64,000 nt of DNA from Bacillus mobilis (GTDB taxonomy: Bacteria; Bacillota; Bacilli; Bacillales; Bacillaceae_G): assembly GCF_001884045.1 (NCBI RefSeq), contig NZ_MACF01000105.1, positions 44,289 to 108,288 of the forward strand, read 5' to 3'. The position numbers and the translations under genes are program-made. A model generated the notes under the pieces. That model ran no database searches. It had not been told where the DNA came from and worked only from the letters and a program-made list of their open reading frames with translations. This document shows, one piece after another, positions 8,217 through 17,037 of the stretch; position 1 is the first letter of the stretch; each line of letters opens with the position of its first letter.

Positions 8217-8732
8217 TTATCTTCCTCTACTTGATTGTCTTTGTGCACGAGCGCGACCTGAATTATTGCTACTTTCCTTACTATCGTCGCTCTCATCGCT
8301 CTCTCCGCATGCTAATGCATTATAGTTAACGCTTTTAATATGCTTTATTGCAACTAATATAATTTCTTCTTTTACGATCAATGTCACGAAATCACAAGAA
8401 ACATCTTGTAAGATGCCTTCTACTTTCTCTGGACCACCGCGATTAATTTTCACCCAGCAATATTTGAAGCTTTGAAGTAGTGCTTCAAAGTCTTCTGCAC
8501 ATGCGCAATCTTCCCAATCGCAATCACTTGATCCACAGTCTTTCGCATTTTTTGTAATACTTTTTAGATGATTAAGTTGATAGTAATACAGTTCACCTTT
8601 TTCATTCTGCAATACGAAGTAGTCCGAACATACTGATATTATTGTTCCTTTTTGAGATTCTGGACCACCCCTGTTTACTCTCACAAAAGATCCAATTAAG
8701 TCTTTCAAAAAATCCCAATGAAATAAACTCAC
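8217..8732 (-). CDS. cotB: Spore coat protein CotB
   Basis: The 171-residue protein matches CotB: two units, VRVNRGGPESQKGTI at residue 17 and VKINRGGPEKVEGIL at residue 94, each followed by a strand ending HLKSI or HIKSV. The C-terminus is a short Ser-Asp then Arg-rich tail (SSNNSGRARAQRQSSRGR). B. subtilis CotB has a third unit and a much longer Ser/Lys/Arg tail, so this is a compact form. GTG 8732 follows GAAGGGG. A sigma-K-like promoter lies upstream, consistent with late mother-cell expression. Confidence 0.85.
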   Translation of the reverse strand: MSLFHWDFLKDLIGSFVRVNRGGPESQKGTIISVCSDYFVLQNEKGELYYYQLNHLKSITKNAKDCGSSDCDWEDCACAEDFEALLQSFKYCWVKINRGGPEKVEGILQDVSCDFVTLIVKEEIILVAIKHIKSVNYNALACGESDESDDSKESSNNSGRARAQRQSSRGR

Positions 8733-8772
8733 GAGAAAACCCCTTCCATTAATTTATAAGCTTTTGCACTGA

Positions 8773-8799
8773 TAGTATATGTATCTGTACAGGTTACGT
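8773..8799 (-). promoter_or_regulatory. Sigma-K-like promoter of the cotB cluster
   Basis: On the minus strand, AC is followed after 16 bases by CATATACTA, fitting the mother-cell consensus AC-N16-CATANNNTA. It ends about 40 bases before the GTG of the first coat gene. Confidence 0.6.
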
Positions 8800-8910
8800 T
8801 CTCTATGTTTGTCCTAGCTAGAAAAAAATATGCTTTTAACATGGTAGACTACTACCTATCAATATTCGAAGAAATGCTAAAAGCTCCTTAGGCTTTTGAT
8901 ATCTTTAAAC

Positions 8911-8960
8911 AAAAAAATCCCGTATGGATATACATTTCTGCATATCTTCATACGGGATTT
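8911..8960. terminator. Terminator of the small HTH gene
   Basis: The stem AAATCCCGTATG/CATACGGGATTT extends inward with GATAT/ATATC and has an A-run on the left, which reads as a T-run on the minus strand. Confidence 0.8.
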
Positions 8961-8968
8961 CCCATCGT

Positions 8969-9208
8969 TTAATCTTCGTCTTTAACATCCATATCTTCTG
9001 GAATTGGTTCGTTTAATATTTCTTCCACTAAATGCTTATATTTCTCCATTTGTTCTAAATGTGTATTGAATTGTTCTTTATTTAATAAATATTGCTCTCC
9101 ATCAAACAGTGCACGAATTTTCTTTTGTTGAATTAGCTCTTCAATATACGACTTTGGTAAATTTAAATACTCCGCAGCTTCTTCTACTGTTATATACAAC
9201 GCGTTCAT
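8969..9208 (-). CDS. Excisionase/MerR-type small HTH protein
   Basis: This 79-residue protein starts YITVEEAAEYLNLPKSYIEELI, the winged-helix pattern of excisionase-family DNA-binding domains (HTH_17), followed by a wing with 'LFDGEQYLLNKEQF' and an acidic tail. In bacilli such stand-alone domains are chromosomal and not linked to an integrase, and none is visible here. It may be a small regulator of the coat genes or of an unlinked target; there is no direct evidence for either. Confidence 0.75.
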   Translation of the reverse strand: MNALYITVEEAAEYLNLPKSYIEELIQQKKIRALFDGEQYLLNKEQFNTHLEQMEKYKHLVEEILNEPIPEDMDVKDED

Positions 9209-9387
9209 TCCTTTATTGTTTTTTCCTATATACTGTATCTTACTTTATTTTTGTAAACAAATAAAAAAGATTTTGTAAATGCAATTTAAAAAGAAGGTGG
9301 ATGCATTCCATATATTGTATAATAATATAGTAAGGATTTTTTAAATATAGAATGGTATTACCCATTTACACAAAGGAGAGTTAACAT

Positions 9388-9756
9388 ATGGCTACTCGTC
9401 ACATCATTACAATGTTAGAAAAAACATTACAGGTTGAAACAGAAAACACAATTTCTCATTTAGCTACATCTTTATCTGATCGTATTCTTTCTCAAAGCTC
9501 AGTAATACATGAAAACAATTGTTACCATACAATTGGGGAATGGTACAAAAATCATTTTTTATTCCAACAAGATGATTTCCTTTGGGCTAAATACGCTTTC
9601 TATGACGCATATTGTGAAGCTATAAAGGCAGAAGGACATCTTACAAAACGCGTCCGTCAAATATTAGAATCATTAGCTCGAATGCATGGAAAACAGTACA
9701 TTACTTCTATATTAAATATGCCATTTCCTAACGAACGAGCTAAAGGGACAGCATAA
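9388..9756 (+). CDS. Hypothetical protein, 122 aa
   Basis: I do not recognise this protein. It is predicted mostly helical and soluble, with aromatic-rich segments (EWYKNHFLFQQDDFLWAKYAFYDAYCEAI) and no signal peptide or membrane span. AAGGAGAG lies 8 bases before ATG 9388. It is a single-gene transcript, ending before the hairpin at 9890-9930. The well-formed ribosome binding site and normal codon use indicate a real gene. Confidence 0.7.
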   Translation: MATRHIITMLEKTLQVETENTISHLATSLSDRILSQSSVIHENNCYHTIGEWYKNHFLFQQDDFLWAKYAFYDAYCEAIKAEGHLTKRVRQILESLARMHGKQYITSILNMPFPNERAKGTA

Positions 9757-9889
9757 TATAATACTGTTCTGCTTCAGCAAAACATATATTCATTGTTTTC
9801 TAGGAAGATTTACAAATAAAACGTTCATATCATATGGACTGATGAAACCGGTGTCATTATAATGATTGAAAATATAGTAAACAGGAAAA

Positions 9890-9930
9890 CCCCCATTTAC
9901 TTATCACTCGAATAGAGAAGTAAATGGGGG
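9890..9930. terminator. Bidirectional terminator
   Basis: Perfect 13-bp stem CCCCCATTTACTT/AAGTAAATGGGGG between two convergent genes, with AAAA before it; the T-run on the right is weak, so it works best for the minus-strand reductase gene. Confidence 0.75.
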
Positions 9931-9945
9931 TATACTTGTTTTTTA

Positions 9946-10995
9946 TTATTTCATCATCTGCTTAATCAATTCACGATTTCTCTTCTTAAATACTTCATTA
10001 TGCGAAGAAACCATTCCATACTCGCTTGCATCTGGTTGAATAAATTGTTTCGCTTTATTTACAGCATTTCCAGCATCTTGGAACGCTCCCGCAATTAAGT
10101 GTAATTTCCCTTCATGTTTTAAAATATCTCCCGCAGCATATAATCCATCTACTGAAGACTCACTATTTGCATTACCTGCAATATAATAATTATCTATAAT
10201 GGCAACGTCTAACTCACTATTTTCTAATAATGTAATGTCACGCTCATATCCATGATTAATAATCACTTCATCAATAGGTAAATGGGCAACTTCACCTGTC
10301 TCGTGATTTGTTAATTCTACATATTCAATTGCTTCATGATTATCACCAGCAATTAATTTTGTAATAGAGGTATTAAAGAAACACTCCGCTGAGCTGTTCA
10401 TAAGTTGCTTCACTTGTGCTTCATGACCAGATAATTCTTCTTTTCTATATGTTAAATAAACTTTTTTCGCAATTGGTTCTAACTCATTTGCCCAATCAAT
10501 TGCAGAGTTACCTCCGCCTGAAATAATGACCGTTTTATCTTTGAAACGTTTTAAAGATTTAACTGTATAATTTAAGTTTGATACTTCAAATCGCTCCGCA
10601 CCTTCAATTGATAACTTTTGTGGATTCAATATACCGCTTCCAGTTGCAACGATCACTGTTTTTGAAAAGTGTTCTTCTCCATTGCTCGCCTTTAACGTAA
10701 AAGTGCCATCTTCATTACGAATAATCGATTCTATTTTTGTATTTACTACCACTTCAGGCTGAAATGTTAACCCTTGTTGTACCAGTTGCTCAATTAATTT
10801 TTCACCAGTAACCGGTAATAACCCGCCAATATCCCAAATCATTTTCTCCGGATAAACATGTATTTTTCCACCTAACTGTGGTTGAAATTCTATTATTTTC
10901 GTTTTCATCTCTCTGAGTCCACTATAAAAAGCTGAATAAAGCCCTGCAGGTCCCCCGCCTATCACGGTTACATCAAACAATTCTTCTCTATCCAT
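9946..10995 (-). CDS. ycgT: Ferredoxin/flavodoxin-NADP+ reductase, YumC/YcgT type
   Basis: The 349-residue flavoprotein has the FAD dinucleotide motif VIGGGPAGLYSAFYSG (11-26) and the NADP(H) motif IISGGGNSAIDWANEL near residue 160, with a late GLYAAGD FAD-contact motif. It lacks the CxxC of thioredoxin reductases, which defines the YumC/YcgT-type ferredoxin-NADP reductases. It is thought to exchange electrons between NADPH and ferredoxin or flavodoxin. A Fur-box-like site lies 29 bases upstream, and it is divergent from a siderophore importer, so iron limitation probably induces it, perhaps to reduce imported iron. Confidence 0.88.
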   Translation of the reverse strand: MDREELFDVTVIGGGPAGLYSAFYSGLREMKTKIIEFQPQLGGKIHVYPEKMIWDIGGLLPVTGEKLIEQLVQQGLTFQPEVVVNTKIESIIRNEDGTFTLKASNGEEHFSKTVIVATGSGILNPQKLSIEGAERFEVSNLNYTVKSLKRFKDKTVIISGGGNSAIDWANELEPIAKKVYLTYRKEELSGHEAQVKQLMNSSAECFFNTSITKLIAGDNHEAIEYVELTNHETGEVAHLPIDEVIINHGYERDITLLENSELDVAIIDNYYIAGNANSESSVDGLYAAGDILKHEGKLHLIAGAFQDAGNAVNKAKQFIQPDASEYGMVSSHNEVFKKRNRELIKQMMK

Positions 10996-11023
10996 TCACC
11001 TTCACTCCTCAGCTACTAATAAT

Positions 11024-11038
11024 TGATTATCATTCTCA
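11024..11038 (-). promoter_or_regulatory. Fur box of the reductase gene
   Basis: TGATTATCATTCTCA matches 12 of 14 defined positions of the Fur 7-1-7 consensus TGATAAT-N-ATTATCA and lies 29 bases before the reductase start codon. Confidence 0.65.
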
Positions 11039-11083
11039 ATAAAATATAACCTGTTTCCGCAAATTTTACAATCAAAATTACTA

Positions 11084-11112
11084 TTGACAATACACCTATA
11101 TAAAATTATATT
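11084..11112 (+). promoter_or_regulatory. Promoter of the fhuD operon
   Basis: TTGACA, a 17-base spacer and TATATT form a good sigma-A promoter 215 bases upstream of the binding-protein gene; the perfect Fur box starts 18 bases further on. Confidence 0.7.
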
Positions 11113-11129
11113 ATTTAAAGAATCAATAG

Positions 11130-11144
11130 TGATAATCATTATCA
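11130..11144 (+). promoter_or_regulatory. Perfect Fur box
   Basis: TGATAAT-C-ATTATCA is an exact 7-1-7 inverted repeat as bound by Bacillus Fur, placed over the expected transcription start of the siderophore-uptake operon. Confidence 0.92.
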
Positions 11145-11326
11145 TTTTGTTAATAATTAGCAAATTTGAGATTACATCTTCTTTCATTAATATGGTTAAT
11201 ACTATATTGTAAAATCTCGTATTCAAGATTATTAATGCATATTTTGTATTACCACTACTCTTTCAAAAGATTACAGTTAAACAAATTATTGTATACACAT
11301 ATCATCTATGTTAAAGGAGAAAGACG

Positions 11327-12244
11327 ATGAAAAAGTTATTTATTTCACTAACAGTTCTTTTCGTTCTTGTTATGAGCGCTTGTAGCAATGGCTCTACAGA
11401 CAAAAAGAACGATGCAAAAGGTAGTAAATCAGAAACAATTACATACCAATCTGAAAATGGTAAAGTAGAAGTTCCTGCAAATCCAAAACGCGTTGTTGTT
11501 TTATCATCATTCGCTGGTAACGTAATGTCATTAGGAGTAAATCTTGTTGGGGTAGATTCATGGTCTAAACAAAACCCACGTTTTGATAGTAAACTGAAAG
11601 ATGTTGCTGAAGTATCAGATGAAAACGTTGAAAAAATCGCTGAACTAAATCCAGATTTAATCATTGGTTTATCAAATATTAAAAATGTTGATAAGTTAAA
11701 GAAAATCGCTCCTACTGTAACATACACTTACGGAAAAGTTGATTACTTAACACAGCATTTAGAAATCGGTAAGTTATTAAACAAAGAAAAAGAAGCAAAA
11801 ACTTGGGTTGATGACTTCAAGAAACGTGCACAAGACGCTGGTAAAGAAATTAAAGCAAAAATCGGTGAAGATGCAACAGTTTCTGTTGTAGAAAACTTCA
11901 ACAAACAGCTTTATGTATACGGCGAAAACTGGGGCCGTGGAACAGAAATTCTGTACCAAGAAATGAAATTAAAAATGCCTGAAAAAGTAAAAGAAAAAGC
12001 ATTAAAAGAAGGTTACTACGCATTATCTACTGAGGTATTACCTGAGTTTGCTGGTGATTACTTAATCGTAAGTAAAAACAAAGATACTGATAACTCATTC
12101 CAAGAGACAGAATCATATAAAAACATCCCAGCAGTAAAAAATAATCGCGTATACGAAGCAAACATGATGGAATTCTATTTCAATGATCCACTTACATTAG
12201 ACTTCCAACTAGACTTCTTCAAGAAGAGCTTTCTTGGTAAATAA
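11327..12244 (+). CDS. fhuD: Iron-siderophore ABC transporter, substrate-binding lipoprotein
   Basis: The 305-residue protein has a signal peptide with lipobox VMSAC (Cys19) and a type III periplasmic-binding fold (PKRVVVLSSF..., ELNPDLIIGL). It resembles the hydroxamate binders FhuD and YxeB of B. subtilis, including the FYFNDPLTLDFQL ending that parallels FhuD. It would capture a ferric hydroxamate or related siderophore at the outer membrane face and hand it to the FhuB/FhuG permeases. A perfect Fur box upstream indicates iron repression. The exact siderophore cannot be read from sequence. Confidence 0.85.
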   Translation: MKKLFISLTVLFVLVMSACSNGSTDKKNDAKGSKSETITYQSENGKVEVPANPKRVVVLSSFAGNVMSLGVNLVGVDSWSKQNPRFDSKLKDVAEVSDENVEKIAELNPDLIIGLSNIKNVDKLKKIAPTVTYTYGKVDYLTQHLEIGKLLNKEKEAKTWVDDFKKRAQDAGKEIKAKIGEDATVSVVENFNKQLYVYGENWGRGTEILYQEMKLKMPEKVKEKALKEGYYALSTEVLPEFAGDYLIVSKNKDTDNSFQETESYKNIPAVKNNRVYEANMMEFYFNDPLTLDFQLDFFKKSFLGK

Positions 12245-12253
12245 TACAAACAT

Positions 12254-12280
12254 GAGGAATTCTTAAATTAAGAATTCCTC
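12254..12280 (+). terminator. Hairpin between binding protein and permease genes
   Basis: The stem GAGGAATTCTT/AAGAATTCCTC with only a weak T tract follows fhuD. It probably stabilises the binding-protein mRNA or partly terminates, giving more binding protein than permease. Confidence 0.65.
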
Positions 12281-12292
12281 TTCCTTTATTCT

Positions 12293-13333
12293 ATGAACAG
12301 AAAAGATGTGAAACGAATGACAAAAGATCACGACAATCCACGTTCTATAGCTTTTACATACAAACTCATTTTGAGCATAATTGCATTCTTTCTTATTTTT
12401 ATGGTGGCAATGGTATTAGGGGCTGCCGATACTTCAATAAAAGATGTATGGTTAGCGCTCACTTCTTCTGCTAAAGGGGACAAAATATCTATTATTCGAG
12501 AAATTCGTTTACCACGTGAAGTAGCTGCAATTTTTGTAGGAGCTGGACTTGCTGTTTCTGGAGCAATTATGCAAGGGTTAACACGAAATCCACTTGCAGA
12601 TCCTGGACTATTAGGATTATCTGGTGGAGCAAATGCTGCGCTTGCACTGACACTTGCTTTCAATCCTTCCATCAGCTATCTTTACTTAACATTTGCTTGC
12701 TTTATCGGTGCTGCAATTGGCGCAATTATGGTATTTGGAATTGGTATGGTGAAAAAAGGCGGGCTGTCCCCTCTTCGAATTGTATTAGCTGGTGCTGCCG
12801 TTTCAGCATTTCTACTCGCAATTTCAGAAGGAGTCGGCATTTACTTCAAAATTTCACAAGAGGTATCACTTTGGACTGCTGGGGGCGTAATTGGAACAAC
12901 TTGGGGCCAATTGAAAATTATTATTCCAGTCATTTCAATTAGTATCTTCATCGCTATCTTACTAGCAAAAAAATTGACAGTTCTTAGTTTCAGTGAAGAA
13001 GTGGCTATTGGACTAGGCCAAAAAATTATTGTTATTAAAACCATTCTATTTATCATTATTATCTTACTTGCTGGTGCATCTGTAGCGCTTGTCGGAAATA
13101 TGGCATTTATCGGTTTAATGGTGCCTCATATGGTACGTCCAATTGTTGGGCCGGACTACCGTTTTGTTATACCGATGTCAGCAATTACTGGAGCTTCCTT
13201 TATGCTACTTGCAGATACAGTCGGACGTACTATTAACGCTCCGTACGAAACACCAGTTGCCGCTATTGTCGCAATTGTAGGATTGCCATTCTTCCTATTC
13301 GTTGTACGTAAAGGAGGAAAAACATTCTCATGA
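12293..13333 (+). CDS. fhuB: Iron-siderophore ABC transporter permease
   Basis: A FecCD-family permease of 346 residues with about nine or ten membrane spans and the hallmark segments LPREVAAIFVGAGLAVSGAIMQGLTRNPLADPGLLG and MAFIGLMVPHMVRPIVG. It pairs with the next gene to form the membrane channel of a siderophore importer. ATG 12293 has no clear ribosome site; ATG 12317 is an alternative that loses only the hydrophilic N-terminus. No ATPase gene follows, so, as with B. subtilis FhuBG and FeuBC, an ATPase encoded elsewhere must energise it. Confidence 0.9.
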   Translation: MNRKDVKRMTKDHDNPRSIAFTYKLILSIIAFFLIFMVAMVLGAADTSIKDVWLALTSSAKGDKISIIREIRLPREVAAIFVGAGLAVSGAIMQGLTRNPLADPGLLGLSGGANAALALTLAFNPSISYLYLTFACFIGAAIGAIMVFGIGMVKKGGLSPLRIVLAGAAVSAFLLAISEGVGIYFKISQEVSLWTAGGVIGTTWGQLKIIIPVISISIFIAILLAKKLTVLSFSEEVAIGLGQKIIVIKTILFIIIILLAGASVALVGNMAFIGLMVPHMVRPIVGPDYRFVIPMSAITGASFMLLADTVGRTINAPYETPVAAIVAIVGLPFFLFVVRKGGKTFS

Positions 13334-14337
13334 TGCAATCTATTCTAAGAAAACAACGTCTTATTATACTCGCTTTACTAATACTGACCATCACCACCAT
13401 TGTAGTTGGAATGGGGCTTGGTTCAGCATCTTTATCTTATGATCGACTACTCCCAACATTAATGGGACAAGGGACTTTTAAAGAGGAGTTTGTTTTATAC
13501 TCTTTACGACTACCTAGAATTATTATTACATTATTAGCTGGTATGGCTCTCGCTTTATCAGGTGCTATCCTGCAAGGTATTACCCGAAATGATTTAGCGG
13601 AACCTGGTATTCTCGGAATCAACTCCGGGGCTGGTGTTGCTGTTGCTATTTTCTTTTTATACTTTCCAATAGATGTAGGTTCATTTCTTTACTTACTACC
13701 TGTCGTTGGATTTATCGGCGCATTTCTGACAGCTGTTCTAATTTACGTATTTTCTTATAGTAAATCAACTGGACTTCAGCCAATCCGACTAACATTAACT
13801 GGTATTGGTTTTTCATTTGCACTATCTGGAATGATGATTGTCCTTATTTCATCCGCTGATCGTATGAAAGTGGACTTTATCGCCAAATGGATTGCCGGAA
13901 ATATTTGGGGAGATGACTGGGTCTTCGTTTTAGCAATGCTCCCATGGTTAATCGTATTAATTCCGTTCGTTTTCTATAAAGCAAATCGATTAAACATTCT
14001 AGCATTAAACGAACCAGTCGCAATCGGCGTTGGAATTGAAATTGAAAAAGAACGCAGATACTTATTAGTTGCAGCCGTTGCGCTTGCTGCTGCAGCTGTT
14101 TCCGTAACAGGAGGAATTAGCTTTGTCGGACTAATGGCTCCTCATATCGCAAAATCTTTAGTAGGTCCAAGACATCAAATTTTCATGCCTATCGCCCTTT
14201 TAATCGGCGGATGGCTATTGCTATTAGCAGACACAATCGGACGTAATATCGTCGATCCTAACGGTATTCCAGCTGGTATTGTCGTTGCTTTAATTGGCGC
14301 TCCTTACTTTATGTATTTGTTGCTTAAAAAGGCGTAA
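13330..14337 (+). CDS. fhuG: Iron-siderophore ABC transporter permease
   Basis: The second FecCD-family permease (335 residues) has the same signature, LPRIIITLLAGMALALSGAILQGITRNDLAEPGILG, and the GGISFVGLMAPHIAKSLVG coupling segment that contacts the ATPase. Its ATG overlaps the TGA of the first permease by four bases, so the two are translationally coupled and probably form a heterodimer. AAAGGAGG lies within the end of the upstream gene. A strong terminator closes the operon. Confidence 0.9.
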   Translation: MMQSILRKQRLIILALLILTITTIVVGMGLGSASLSYDRLLPTLMGQGTFKEEFVLYSLRLPRIIITLLAGMALALSGAILQGITRNDLAEPGILGINSGAGVAVAIFFLYFPIDVGSFLYLLPVVGFIGAFLTAVLIYVFSYSKSTGLQPIRLTLTGIGFSFALSGMMIVLISSADRMKVDFIAKWIAGNIWGDDWVFVLAMLPWLIVLIPFVFYKANRLNILALNEPVAIGVGIEIEKERRYLLVAAVALAAAAVSVTGGISFVGLMAPHIAKSLVGPRHQIFMPIALLIGGWLLLLADTIGRNIVDPNGIPAGIVVALIGAPYFMYLLLKKA

Positions 14338-14338
14338 G

Positions 14339-14374
14339 AAACACCCTCAAGATTTTTTCTTGAGGGTGTTTTTT
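14339..14374 (+). terminator. Terminator of the fhu operon
   Basis: The stem AAACACCCTCAAG/CTTGAGGGTGTTT is followed by TTTTT. Confidence 0.9.
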
Positions 14375-14386
14375 ATCTCCAGTATT

Positions 14387-16615
14387 TTATTCACTTTTAT
14401 ACATATCAACACGTTTTACAAAACCATCAGCGACACTGAAATAGATAGCGTAACCCTCCTTGCGATATACAAGGGCATCACTATCTATCCCTTCTTCTAT
14501 TCCATATGGTTCACCTAACCAACTCTTTAACTCATTTACAGGGATATTCATATACAACCAAATTCTTTTAACTTTTGAAGGAAACATATCGAGATTGTAA
14601 TCACCATAAGTAACAGTAGTAGGTGCATCACAAGCTGTACACTCCGCTCCCTGTAAAGCATCAGGTGTACCAAATTCTTGTTTCACTGCAGATTGCTCTT
14701 TTCCAATTACATTCAATCCAAATGGCCCTAATTTTCCATCCATTAAAGCTATTTCTAGAATCTGTTTTAGTTCTTGCTTTGTTTTAACTTTGAAATTATA
14801 AGAAGAACCAGCGCTATCATTTACCGAGATTGATGGAATTGAGGCATCTACTTCTGGTTCCTTCGCAAGAGTAGTATTCTCTTGAGGAGAACTCTGCTCT
14901 CCATTACTACGCCATACTATTTTATCTCCATGCCAGGCACTATTGTTATCCTCTTTCATCAAGTACATTCCACTTATACCAAACAGCATCAATGTAACCA
15001 TACCAAGTGGAATATACATTCTTTTATCTTGTGTTATAACCTTTATCAAATCTTTCATCTTATCAAAGGCATTTGAAAGTCTTTCGTTAGTTGTACAAGC
15101 GAGTAAATATTTATAGAAAGAGTCCCATCCCTGTGTCTTTTTATACAATCTTTTCAAACTAATCATAACAGCGAATGGTACCTCTTCATTTTGTGATATC
15201 CGGTAAAAAGAATTTATTTTCTGACGCTTCGATTTCATAAATCGAGCAAGTAAAATAGCAAGGTATTGAGAAGAGCTAAACTCTTTTAATTCTTCACCAG
15301 GATATAAATCATGCTTATCTTTTCGTTTAACCATATTCATTTCATAGTCCAAAATCAGATTTAATTTTTGATTCTCTTTCAAACCATGATGCAAAAATTT
15401 CATTATAAACTCAGTCTTTGTCGTCAACCCTAAATTCCTAAGATCATGGTCATGAACTACCATCGGTAATTGTTTAAACAACTCTGCCGTAAAGGTGATA
15501 AAAGTATCCTTTTCTTTTTCGTATAGCTCTAACGATTTACACATAAGCGCTGCAAATTTTAATAAGTTCGCATAATATTTAATACTTTTCCCATTCTTGA
15601 TAATCGTTCGTTCCATAACTGGATACTCGCTCACATGTTGATAAAACTGATTAGATACTTTAATTGCTTGATTGATTTTTCGTTGCTTTAATAACAACTG
15701 TATATGAGAAATCGTTTCTGTAGCCCATGTTATTACCTGTCCTTGTTCTTCTTTAATTAATTGCAATTTATAAACATTATCTTGCAAATATAACTTTTGA
15801 AATTCTATGCCACTCTTTTTTAGCTGTTTATTAACAGTTACAAATGCACCACCATATAAACTCAATTGGACGTACTTATAATGGGTTTTTAATTGTTCCA
15901 GATCCACCTTCAATTGTCCATTGTATTTCTCCCACATTTGTCGTACATTCTCTTGCGCGTTTACTATTTTTAAAGCATCTGGGTCTAATAGTTTTGCAAG
16001 ACCTTTAACCAAGAGGGAGCCTCCAAACCCCATAACTAACGATGCCATTATTTGTGATACAAGCTGTACAAATTTTTTCCCTGGAAGCCTACTTTGTATA
16101 TCACTTACTAATTCTGTATATTGCGTATATGCCTCATAGTAATTTTGAAAATTTTTAATCGTGGTATCCATTGAAAGGTTCATTTTTTTCTTTAAATCTT
16201 CAAAAACATTACCCGTAAAATATAATTTCTTAAATAAATGTCCATGCTGATTTTTTGATATCTCTTCAATAAAATCATAATAACCCTTACCTAAATGTGG
16301 AAAACCCAACATTCCCTTTAACTCATCTCTGATTTCCCCTACATGAGTTAGTTGAAAAAAACGGGTAATACACTGTGAATACACTTCTTTATTATCCGGA
16401 TTCCGCAAGGGCTTTGAGACTTCTTCTTCTAACATTTCATTCCGTTTCTCAATACGATCATAAATTTTTTGGAAAAAAGCCTCCCCTATCCTCTCTACAA
16501 AAGATTCAATTTCTTCTGCAACATCGTAAGTAAGTTGTTCATATAATTGCTTTTTGGTTTCTAAATACAGCTCTGCTGGATCATCAGCTTGCTCTTTTTC
16601 TTTTATATAACTCAA
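14387..16615 (-). CDS. Large membrane-anchored protein of unknown function
   Basis: This 742-residue protein is not one I recognise. It has a long, charged, helical N-terminal part with a hydrophobic glycine-rich patch at 182-208, one clear membrane span at 534-553, a Ser/Pro/Glu-rich linker to about 605, and a C-terminal domain at 610-742. The last domain ('GKLGPFGLNVIGKEQSAVKQEFGTP', then a second 'SWLGEPYG') has the look of DUF4309/YjgB-like secreted domains. The N-terminus should be cytoplasmic and the C-terminus outside. Its ATG overlaps the stop of the preceding gene, so it is the last gene of a coupled three-gene operon. Confidence 0.7.
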   Translation of the reverse strand: MSYIKEKEQADDPAELYLETKKQLYEQLTYDVAEEIESFVERIGEAFFQKIYDRIEKRNEMLEEEVSKPLRNPDNKEVYSQCITRFFQLTHVGEIRDELKGMLGFPHLGKGYYDFIEEISKNQHGHLFKKLYFTGNVFEDLKKKMNLSMDTTIKNFQNYYEAYTQYTELVSDIQSRLPGKKFVQLVSQIMASLVMGFGGSLLVKGLAKLLDPDALKIVNAQENVRQMWEKYNGQLKVDLEQLKTHYKYVQLSLYGGAFVTVNKQLKKSGIEFQKLYLQDNVYKLQLIKEEQGQVITWATETISHIQLLLKQRKINQAIKVSNQFYQHVSEYPVMERTIIKNGKSIKYYANLLKFAALMCKSLELYEKEKDTFITFTAELFKQLPMVVHDHDLRNLGLTTKTEFIMKFLHHGLKENQKLNLILDYEMNMVKRKDKHDLYPGEELKEFSSSQYLAILLARFMKSKRQKINSFYRISQNEEVPFAVMISLKRLYKKTQGWDSFYKYLLACTTNERLSNAFDKMKDLIKVITQDKRMYIPLGMVTLMLFGISGMYLMKEDNNSAWHGDKIVWRSNGEQSSPQENTTLAKEPEVDASIPSISVNDSAGSSYNFKVKTKQELKQILEIALMDGKLGPFGLNVIGKEQSAVKQEFGTPDALQGAECTACDAPTTVTYGDYNLDMFPSKVKRIWLYMNIPVNELKSWLGEPYGIEEGIDSDALVYRKEGYAIYFSVADGFVKRVDMYKSE

Positions 16616-17037
16616 AACAGATTACCAAACAAATCCAACGCATCTATTCCATCTGCAGATGCCGATAAAATAGAACTCACATCCGTTATATCCACAGCAT
16701 GATTCACTACATCTAAAGCATCCAAATGAATAGTATCAATCGCACCTATATCTATATTCGGTGATGTAAATTCTGGACTTGTATCAATCTTCATTCCTTC
16801 TCCCAACGGATTCGAGTTCACATCATATAACTTTTCTCCCGTAGCTGTATTCATTGTTAATCCACCCGAACTATTAGGCTGGGTATACCCTATTACTCCT
16901 TCAAAATTATCATGAAAATTTTCTCCACCATAAATATTTTGGGTAGAAGTAACCGTATGTCCATCTCCAAAATCAAAGGTCGTACCATCATATACATTCT
17001 CTTGAACGCGAGCAATTGTTTCTCCATGCCCATTCAT
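16612..17037 (-). CDS. Hypothetical 141-aa protein, beta-rich, secreted-substrate-like
   Basis: Not recognised. The protein is glycine-, asparagine- and aspartate-rich (FGDGHTVTSTQNIYGGENF), with no signal peptide, no cysteine and only one or two basic residues per 50. A helical, acidic tail (IDTIHLDALDVVNHAVDITDVSSILSASADGID) ends it. Composition resembles surface or exported proteins. It overlaps the upstream ORF by one base (TAATG) and the downstream membrane protein by four bases (ATGA), so the three are translated together. Confidence 0.65.
   Translation of the reverse strand: MNGHGETIARVQENVYDGTTFDFGDGHTVTSTQNIYGGENFHDNFEGVIGYTQPNSSGGLTMNTATGEKLYDVNSNPLGEGMKIDTSPEFTSPNIDIGAIDTIHLDALDVVNHAVDITDVSSILSASADGIDALDLFGNLF

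Noticed and set aside
11002-11226. 74-codon minus-strand frame between reductase and fhuD
   Set aside because: It spans both Fur boxes and the importer promoter, so it is control sequence.
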